This document shows positions 7,753 through 13,732 of a DNA stretch of 13,732 nt, one piece after another. The stretch is from Ichthyophonus hoferi. Taxonomy: Eukaryota; Opisthokonta; Ichthyosporea; Ichthyophonida; Ichthyophonidae. Numbering within the stretch: position 1 is the first letter of the stretch; the number at the start of each line of letters is the position of its first letter. A program made the translations under genes and the position numbers. Under the pieces are notes generated by a model. That model was not told where the DNA came from, made no database searches, and was given only the letters and a program-made list of their open reading frames with translations. The DNA lies in the NCBI GenBank assembly GCA_002751075.1, contig NAOQ01000292.1, forward strand, positions 40,675 through 54,406. Direction: 5' to 3'.

Positions 7753-10700
7753 CTGCTAACACATATGGCGTGTGTACGTATTTATGTATGTATGTATGTA
7801 TGTATGTATGTATGTATGTATTTGTGTATGTATGTATGTATGTATGTATGTATGTATTTATGTATGTATGCATAGATATGTACCAATGGGTTAAAACAGT
7901 AAGAGGCTGGTTAGTACGTCATCATCCTTGTAAATATATCATATATTCAGGGAAGTTCATATGATATGTATATATTATTAAGAGGACAGTACTATTTAAT
8001 TATGTGTATGTAAGTTGATGTGAGGTTAATTTTTCCTAACAACTCGGAAATTGAGTGTATAATATATATTCTTTCAAATTACTACTTCCTAAAGGAAACA
8101 CCCGCAATACTGTACTAGCACATACCATTATGAAAGTAAGTATGATAGTATAATGCTCTGGCCATCCCCAAGGCTAACGTGGGAGAAAAGAAGAGAAAAA
8201 TGGATGGAATTACAAACACTATATAACACTGTAAAAGATTAGCCAGCTACTTCCTACCATATACATCTACCTTATGACATACTTATAACGTATCATACAT
8301 TAAAACATACAAAGGCTTACCAGTCTCTGTCTCATGGTCAGACTCAGCCGCCTGCTCCAACAAGCTTTTAGTGCGTTTTGATTCGTCTATTCCCTCACCC
8401 GTTTCCATGGTAACAGTGTCATTCAGTGGTGCGTTAAGTGATACTTGATGCTGGGCTGCGGCAAGGACTAATTGCCAGGCACTATCTCTGTATATTATTG
8501 GATGGTTTAGTACGATATGAATGGATAAGATAAGATAAGGAATAATGATTGGCGTGGGGGACGATATAGATCGCGCTAATCAATGCCTATATATAGACCC
8601 ATAAATATAATTGGATTGATAATTATTAAGGCACAGGATGTGCCAATCAATATATACAACACCGAATTATCCACACTTATAAAAGTGTAAAATCATCTCT
8701 TTGAACGCACAATTACCATTGGCCACCAAATCTATTAAAATAACCAATTATTTCTGACCTATGATACTGTTCACTAATGAGTTTCTAGCTCACTCTTTGT
8801 TTCCACTTATACTAAGTCAAACAACCAATAAAGGGGTAGAGAAAAAAACAACAAAAAATAATTCACCAATAAACACTGCCTATTAAAACCATACCTATCC
8901 GTAGCATGAATAAAATTCAACCGTTTAAATCTAGGATCTAATGCGGAGGCGACAACAAGCAATTGCCATTGGCTCTCGTCCATACCCTCATTCACAGCCT
9001 GTAGGCCCAGAGGGATGGGTCATTGGCGGAATATCATACCCTTTATGGCAGGATAATGCGGGGCACACCCCAAAATAGACAAACCTAAGCCAAAGTTAAG
9101 GTCTTGTAGCTCAAGAGAAAGATTAATTTCCACGAATAGAACACTTATACACTGTACATATGGGTGATGGCCATCCAATCATATCCCACAAAAATTTAGA
9201 GATATTATTATTATTATTTAAGTTTACATTACCATTAATACTTCCTATGTATATGTATGTACGTGTATATAGGTACGTGTATATATATATGTGTATATAT
9301 GTATTGTCTACCGTGACACAAGCTGCTATGAGCAACATACCTGTAGTTCAGCGCGGAGATAGGTACGAAGGCGACTAGCAATTGGTGTAAGATCACTCTC
9401 CATTGTCTGTAGGAACCCCCCCACTCCAGGTAAATGATTGGTCGGGTGTGCTAGCTGATAAATAAGTATTGTAGTCGTATTTATGTGCACATATGTGATT
9501 GGTAGAAATTCAGGTGACATGCTATCCTATCATTATTCAAATATAGATAAAATAGGGAAAAAAAAAGAGATAGAGAGCGCGGGAGACTACTTGTAAAAGA
9601 AAAGGAAGAGATCATCCCAACCAATAAAATGACAGGACAAAAAACAAAGGGAAGTATAGATTGGTGGCTTTAATCCAATTGTATCATTTATTTAACCACG
9701 AAATAAAGAAACTATATGTAGTCACACAGGAGTGATGGATACAAATGGGAAGAGGTTGTTTATAATATAATATAAGTGATATGACTGGCCTGTTAAAATT
9801 AATTGTACCCACCTGTTCCATGTCGACGGTACCTGGGGCAACCCATTCCACCATAGTATCTTGAGCAGTGCGGGCAACAACCAATGTAAATACGGCATAA
9901 TACACACTCACCATAACGGGTCTACCATTACGTAATGAGGTGTCACCTGCTTGTTTCCATGGAGCCAATACTCCCAGGATTTGAGCAAGCTGTAGATACA
10001 ATTGGTTAGATATACATTAAAGTCACAGAGTCTACTATAGAGGTCCTTTATCATGTCAATACATGATTTACATACCTACATATATATGTGCCATATATAC
10101 ACACACATACATATTATAATTTGGTCACATCAATCCAATCCTATCATGCAATGCATGGCAGTCATCTTGTAAGTACAATCTTATTGGGCGTAACCGCACC
10201 ATAGATTTCATCTATATTATAAGATACTCAATCACAATGCATACTGTACTAACAAGATCTACTACAGCTAATCGTAAAGCAATATAATATCGATGTCATT
10301 TTGCATCTAAACCTATAATATTGGTATCTTGATACACATACGTATACATATACATATACACCGTTTGTCTTGAGGCACTTTTAAAGCTATACCATTTTAA
10401 TTAAGGGAATAAACAATTCAATACAATAATCAATTTATTTTTATTTTTAAATGACACAAATTGTATTTAAAAAACACTGGAGAAAACGTAAAACTCCATA
10501 TATAATATGTATATTATGGGTAAATTTATATTTAAATATAGATACCAATCATATACCATAATTATAATAACTATATCTGACCCCACTTCCCCCAATCACA
10601 ATGACCTACCTCTAGCCACTGGTGATCGGTGATTGATGGAAAGGCATCCGGGTGAGCCAATGAATAGCGATCTATAGCAGGTTGCGCCTCACATACCGTG

Positions 10701-13655
10701 GCAATCATATCATACGTGTGATGCCATGGCCCATCCTCGGCATAAGCGAGAGGTCCTATTCGCTGTAATTCCAGCTTGCCCTGGAATTATAATGAAGTAA
10801 GGCAGGTGTAATTAATATAGATAAATGCTACTGGAAGATTGGTGGAAGAAGATGTATGTGTATATATGATAATGATATTAGTAGGAATAAAAAATAAAAA
10901 CAAAATAAAAATAACAGTAATAATAATAATAATAATAACAATAATAATATAATCCTATTAAATATCTCGTATAGCAAGCTTATGTGTAGGTATGGTTGAG
11001 TTCATACCAAATGATGACGTCATATGTACGTACGTACCTGCAGGGTCACCAGCTCTCTCAAAGCATCTACACTCCTATGGAAGTGAGAGGCTACCGTCTT
11101 GACAGTCATCAGCAGCGCCATGATCTCAGGGTCAGCCGTGCCGGGCTGGAGAAGGGCTTGGTGGGGGATACGCTGTAGCACCTGTGTGTAATTAATTATA
11201 ATTAAGTAATTAATTAATGTAATTAGTTATATTATTTATAATATCGTCGAAATCGCGAGCAGCGTGGAATGTGGGGCAAATAATAAAAAAATTAGGAAAA
11301 AACTTTCCCTAGAACAGTACCACATATTACGTAAGAGTAGGTAGGGAGTTTACACTACTCAATCTAAATCTATCGTACGCTAAATGAAAACTAATGATCT
11401 TAAATATATTAACGGCTAATTAGTTTAAATACTGTAGTTAATAATTAGTCCTTGTCACTAATGGAAAATAAGATAAATTATCCAATTAACATGATTAATA
11501 ATGTGGATAAATTCCTGCCAAAAATATGATTTGACATTCCTTGGAATGTACAAGGATATGCAATGGCCTTGTTGATGATTGGAACAGAAGAGGCAACCAA
11601 TAAGAAAGGGTGGGGTAACCGAAAATAAATATGCCTATATATAGATGTATGATAACCAATCAAGATATTAAGCGGGATCCAATCAAACGCCAAGAAGTTC
11701 AAATAAAACAACCAATATATATATGCCAATATACCAAAATAAGCCAATCAGAAACATCAACATAATTACAAAAGATATGACTATTATTAGAAATATGACG
11801 CGGTAAGATGCATCATGCTATTGGCTTCTACGTTGTTCTTTATTTATTTAGTAACAAACCACTACTTAAAATGTAATACAATGCCATAATTGTAGAACAT
11901 ATATTAGCCAATCACCATAATTATCAATTAGCCATCATCAGTACCCTTCAGAAGAAAGAAAACGCCAAAAGTTAAAAATTCAAGAACAAAAATACAAAAA
12001 TGCATTATCCATCTAGTCGTAATCATGTGATTAACCAATCACAGATCTACACCACTATACCATACATAACACATACAGATACCTACCATTGGTCCGCATC
12101 TGGCATGAATAACCCCTGGCCACTTAGCGAGGTCTGCAGCCATAGCAGGGTCGCTATCACCCACCACTGACATGAACGCATCTTCGGGCCGTACCCCTGC
12201 AATGAGACACAGTTCCTGTAACCGACTCACAGCTAGACTTTGTGGGGCACTGGAAAAGGCGTTGGTTGATTGGATGACATCCTGTAGGCCAGGCTGTGAT
12301 TGGTTGGAGTTCGGCTTCTGAAGTTGGGTTGGTAGAGAGCCTGCTAGTTGAGACCCTATTTGGTAACTAGCCATTCGATTGGCTCCCCCTGGTAATAGAC
12401 CGTGAGTAGGTGCTACTGCTAAGGTTGCACTCATAAGCTCCCATTGGTCCGTCACCCAGCAGGCTGACCAACCACCAAACCCTTCTAACGATCCACCAAT
12501 CCCCCACACATCCCAACTGAGAGATAATTGGTGGCCAGCTGACAAGGAATGTAGCATGGTCTGTGATTGGAGGAGAGGACAGAGTAAGAGGGAGTAGGTG
12601 CAGTAAGGAGAGAGGAAATCCAGCCAATGGCAGACGGAGATTTTAATAGATGAACCAATAATCACAACCCTTCCCATATAGGCACCAATAAAAAACTGCT
12701 CATACATTTATCTAGGAAGACTGTGAAAGTTAAACATGGGAACCAACCATAACAACCTAATAAAATAAACGCAATGAATCTGCATGTGTAAATATCATAG
12801 TGAAATATCGCGTAACCTATTAAGAAAAATTTTATACTCTATACACTTTATCCTGAAACCCATGATATTACATTATTAAAATTCAAATCTTTCAAAATTT
12901 TCCATATGCTTTGATAAGAAAATACAAACTGATCATATCAATCTCTACATACAGCAAGACCCAATAATAAGAGACATATAAAGTAAGCAGCCAATGACCT
13001 ACCAGGATCTTATCGTTAACTTTTTTGTGTAGATCGTGGAGGACAGCTGGGACCTTAGGGGTATCCATGGGCATATACTTAGTCCAGGTATCTACCAGCT
13101 GTGAGCACAGACCTAGATCAAGGCACACTGACAGAGGCCGCAGGTCTCTAGAGGGTGAGTAAGTTAAGTAAAGCTTAATAGGAGCAGGGGCAAGAGACCA
13201 GAAAGAGCAGAAAGCACGTATATATGTATAGGTATGTTTGTATATATGCATAGATATAGGTATATGTATAGGTATGTTTGTATATATGCATAGATATAGG
13301 TATATGTATATGTATATGATGTATACCTAATGTGTTTCAATATATTATGTTGTATTGTATTGGATTATACTATATTATACTCTATAATATAGCATTGTAT
13401 TATGTATAGTTATTAAAAGCCATAGTAGTTCATGCTGTTATGTCCAAGTGCGGTTAGATTTTTTAAATCACCAATAGCAGAGATGTATTAAAACATATAA
13501 AAAATTATATATATATGTATATAAACCGTGCAACCTTACCTAATGACGACATTCCGTACCAGACCATAGTGGAGGTTATCCATTCGTCCTCCTCCCTCAG
13601 CCAATCGGTTGACTGTTGCCACAGTAGGAGGGACGTTGGGCATAGATATTTTATG
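7478..13655 (-). CDS. hAT-superfamily transposase-like (ZBED-type) protein, ten exons, 5' partial
   Basis: Exons in transcript order are 13655-13540, 13147-13003, 12560-12087, 11181-11038, 10780-10610, 9989-9813, 9406-9341, 8998-8895, 8487-8321 and 7752-7478. All junctions are GT-AG and the phases (2,0,0,0,0,0,0,2,1) agree, giving 612 residues and a TAA stop. Numbering starts at the first residue in this window. Landmarks follow the hAT order: RDLRPLSV (39-46); SLSWDVWG with Asp104; WELMSATL; VVGDSDPAM with Asp222/224; a lone Cys242 where C-x-x-H is expected; PWHHTYDM (311-318); APWK; LDPRFK (451-456); and the C-terminal hAT dimerisation domain with DPLSWWAQ (543-550) and FPVLSQLAR (555-563). 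The family cuts and pastes DNA through an RNase H-like core. Altered hallmarks (no SER motif, no C-x-x-H) and ten open exons favour a domesticated nuclear protein. A BED finger may lie beyond the right edge. Confidence 0.86.
7783..7870. repeat. (TATG)n tetranucleotide microsatellite
   Basis: About 20 TATG units with interruptions (TTTG and TTTA). It lies in the last intron of the hAT-like gene, 30 bp from the acceptor of the terminal exon. In the transcript it reads as a CATA repeat just upstream of the 3' splice site. Confidence 0.9.
8321..8487 (-). CDS. hAT-like gene exon: linker to the dimerisation domain
   Basis: This exon encodes residues 466-521 plus one base, phase 2 in and phase 1 out. 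After DSAWQLVLAAAQ it turns polar and acidic (TMETGEGIDESKRTKS, AAESDHETET), the variable linker that hAT proteins carry between the core and the C-terminal domain. The acceptor is TATACAG and the donor GTAAGC. Confidence 0.78.
8521..8660. other. Intron segment with GATA-rich and CCAAT words
   Basis: ATAAGATAAGATAAGG (about 8525-8540) is a short GATA-type repeat. Several CCAAT/ATTGG pentamers follow. This is intronic; no coding was found. Confidence 0.3.
8895..8998 (-). CDS. hAT-like gene exon: LDPRFK motif
   Basis: This exon encodes residues 432-465 plus two bases of Arg466, phase 0 in and phase 2 out. WQLLVVASALDPRFKRLNFI contains the diagnostic hAT A-x-x-L-D-P-R-(F/Y)-K element, here unaltered. 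The acceptor is GGCCTACAG and the donor GTATGG. Upstream (9023-9109) the same frame is open for 29 codons before an in-frame stop that this acceptor bypasses. Confidence 0.86.
9246..9303. repeat. Impure TATG/TATA-rich low-complexity tract
   Basis: Alternating TATGTA, GTGTATA and TATATATG words in the intron before the LDPRFK exon. Open frames across it on both strands are Tyr/Ile/Val artefacts. Confidence 0.6.
9341..9406 (-). CDS. hAT-like gene exon: 66-nt helix exon
   Basis: This short exon encodes residues 410-431 (TMESDLTPIASRLRTYLRAE plus LQ), phase 0 at both ends. It fits the amphipathic helix before the LDPRFK motif. The acceptor is TTCCTACAG and the donor GTATGT. Confidence 0.75.
9813..9989 (-). 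CDS. hAT-like gene exon: helical insertion domain
   Basis: This exon encodes residues 351-409 in phase 0 at both ends. LAQILGVLAPWKQAGDTSL corresponds to the hAT L-x-x-L-x-P-F-x-x-A-T segment. VMVSVYYAVFTLVVA corresponds to the following hydrophobic helix, usually preceded by P-T-I-S. The acceptor is ATCTACAG and the donor GTGGGT. Confidence 0.82.
10610..10780 (-). CDS. hAT-like gene exon: W-x-x-T-Y-x-M motif
   Basis: This exon encodes residues 294-350 in phase 0 at both ends. PWHHTYDMIATVCEAQPAID matches the hAT R-W-x-S-T-x-x-M block; the Trp (312) and Met (318) are kept but the preceding Arg is Pro. The exon ends ITDHQWLE, the lead into the helix before the A-P-W segment. The acceptor is ATTCCAG and the donor GTAGGT. 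Confidence 0.83.
10918..10949. repeat. (TAA)n trinucleotide microsatellite
   Basis: Around ten TAA units with one CAA interruption, inside the intron between the helical exon at 11038-11181 and the exon at 10610-10780. Confidence 0.85.
11038..11181 (-). CDS. hAT-like gene exon: helical segment after the C-x-x-H region
   Basis: This exon encodes residues 246-293 in phase 0 at both ends. TVKTVASHFHRSVDALREL followed by VTLQ matches the hAT helix pattern of hydrophobics, H-F, S and a terminal L-x-x-x-Q, which begins the long helical insertion between the catalytic strands. The acceptor is CACACAG and the donor GTACGT. Confidence 0.82.
11182..12086. other. Longest hAT-like gene intron (905 bp), no coding
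   Basis: An open frame on the minus strand (11478-11747) translates to a Tyr/Ile/Phe-rich peptide without a family pattern. The segment 11570-11760 is dense in CCAAT/ATTGG pentamers (seven by eye). I see no nested gene. Confidence 0.55.
12087..12560 (-). CDS. hAT-like gene exon: catalytic strands and insertion
   Basis: At 474 nt this is the largest exon; it encodes residues 88-245 in phase 0 throughout. SLSWDVWG (100-107) matches the isLT-D-W-T strand with its catalytic Asp104. The next strand includes CWVTDQWELMSATLAV. Residues about 138-194 form a polar, Gln/Ser/Asn/Gly-rich stretch not expected in the core and likely disordered. The fold resumes with LQELCLIAGV and VVGDSDPAM (second Asp). 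HARCGPM keeps a Cys but has Met where the family has His. The acceptor is CAATCACAG and the donor GTAGGT. Confidence 0.87.
13003..13147 (-). CDS. hAT-like gene exon: start of RNase H-like core
   Basis: This exon encodes residues 39-87, phase 2 in and phase 0 out. (R)DLRPLSVCLDLGLCSQLV matches the hAT block in which an Arg/Pro-Phe/Leu-Ser motif precedes a hydrophobic helix. The continuation TPKVPAVLHDLHKKVNDKIL is the amphipathic helix before the first catalytic strand. The acceptor is CCCTCTAG and the donor GTAGGT. Confidence 0.82.
13221..13310 (+). repeat. Perfect 40-bp tandem repeat, 2.25 copies
   Basis: 13221-13260 and 13261-13300 are identical over 40 bases, and 13301-13310 repeats the first ten. 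The unit begins TATATGTATAGGTATGTTTG. It lies in the intron between the first two hAT-like exons. Exact identity points to a recent duplication. Confidence 0.95.
13540..13655 (-). CDS. hAT-like gene, first exon in window
   Basis: This exon encodes residues 1-38 and ends in phase 2 (AG of an Arg codon) before GTAAGG. It holds the segment MDNLHYGLVRNVVI that leads into the RDLRPLSV core motif completed by the next exon. I place the acceptor at CATACTTAG just before 13655, which leaves HKIS ahead of the first Met; the Met itself could also be a start. Because hAT proteins normally have a zinc finger and linker before this point, an internal exon is more likely. Confidence 0.6.
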
Positions 13656-13696
13656 CTAAGTATGGTATATAATGTAAGGATATAAGGGTATGTGTT

Positions 13697-13698
<2 letters not shown>

Positions 13699-13732
<34 letters not shown>
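13699..13732. repeat. (TA)n microsatellite at the window edge
   Basis: Seventeen uninterrupted TA units that run off the right end, so the true length is unknown. It separates the first visible hAT-like exon from whatever lies further upstream in the gene. Confidence 0.95.

Noticed and set aside
7770-7964. Met/Tyr/Val/Cys repeat peptides on both strands
   Set aside because: They are translations of the TATG microsatellite, which lies in an intron.
11478-11747. 89-codon minus-strand frame as a nested membrane protein
   Set aside because: It is intronic, lacks a family pattern and has no start, promoter or splice support.
12367-12627. Second open frame overlapping the large hAT exon
   Set aside because: It is a frame-shifted shadow of the exon at 12087-12560, whose own frame carries the hAT motifs.
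13201-13310. CRISPR-like array
   Set aside because: The repeats are directly adjacent without spacers, and the context is eukaryotic intron.
7478-13655. Reading of the minus-strand exons as a HEAT-repeat or autophagy-type scaffold protein
   Set aside because: Helical exons alone suggested this at first, but LDPRFK, SWDVW and the DPLSWW dimerisation domain in hAT order settle the family.
7478-13655. Intact, mobile hAT transposon
   Set aside because: No terminal inverted repeats or 8-bp target duplications could be found inside the window, key residues are changed and there are many introns; the right end is not visible, so mobility is not formally excluded.

Overview
The window is AT-rich eukaryotic DNA with GT-AG introns, long non-coding spacers, microsatellites and homopolymer runs. 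It carries two recognisable multi-exon protein genes that converge on each other. The gene content (a secreted fucolectin-type lectin and an intron-rich hAT transposase-like gene) and the short introns (about 220 to 900 bp) fit an invertebrate metazoan. A sponge or another early-branching animal is possible, but the sequence alone does not fix the phylum.

Layout: positions 1-2200 hold no gene I can defend, only a weak tRNA-like relic and one candidate terminal exon. A TATA box at 2217 leads into a plus-strand, six-exon lectin gene (2292-4726). It encodes a predicted 318-residue secreted protein with a signal peptide and two tandem FTP (fucolectin/tachylectin-4/pentraxin-1, F5/8 type C-like) domains. 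The second domain arose by tandem duplication of a genomic block: the introns, splice sites and even a tiny linker exon are recognisably repeated. An AATAAA follows 27 bp after the stop. Positions 4760-7470 are non-coding spacer with poly-A, (TA)n, two short hairpins and a diverged tandem duplication.

Positions 7478-13655 on the minus strand hold ten exons whose reading phases all agree when joined. They give 612 residues of a hAT-superfamily transposase-like (ZBED-type) protein, running from the start of the RNase H-like core to the C-terminal hAT dimerisation domain. No short ORF shows the gene; it appears only after splice sites are matched. Its N-terminus, where a BED zinc finger would normally lie, must be to the right of the window or absent. 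Several transposase hallmark residues are altered while the frame is open across all ten exons, so I favour a domesticated host gene over a live transposon.

The two genes share no evident pathway; they are simply convergent neighbours. The most striking unexplained signal is an excess of CCAAT/ATTGG pentamers, on both strands and in introns and exons alike, through the right-hand part of the window.
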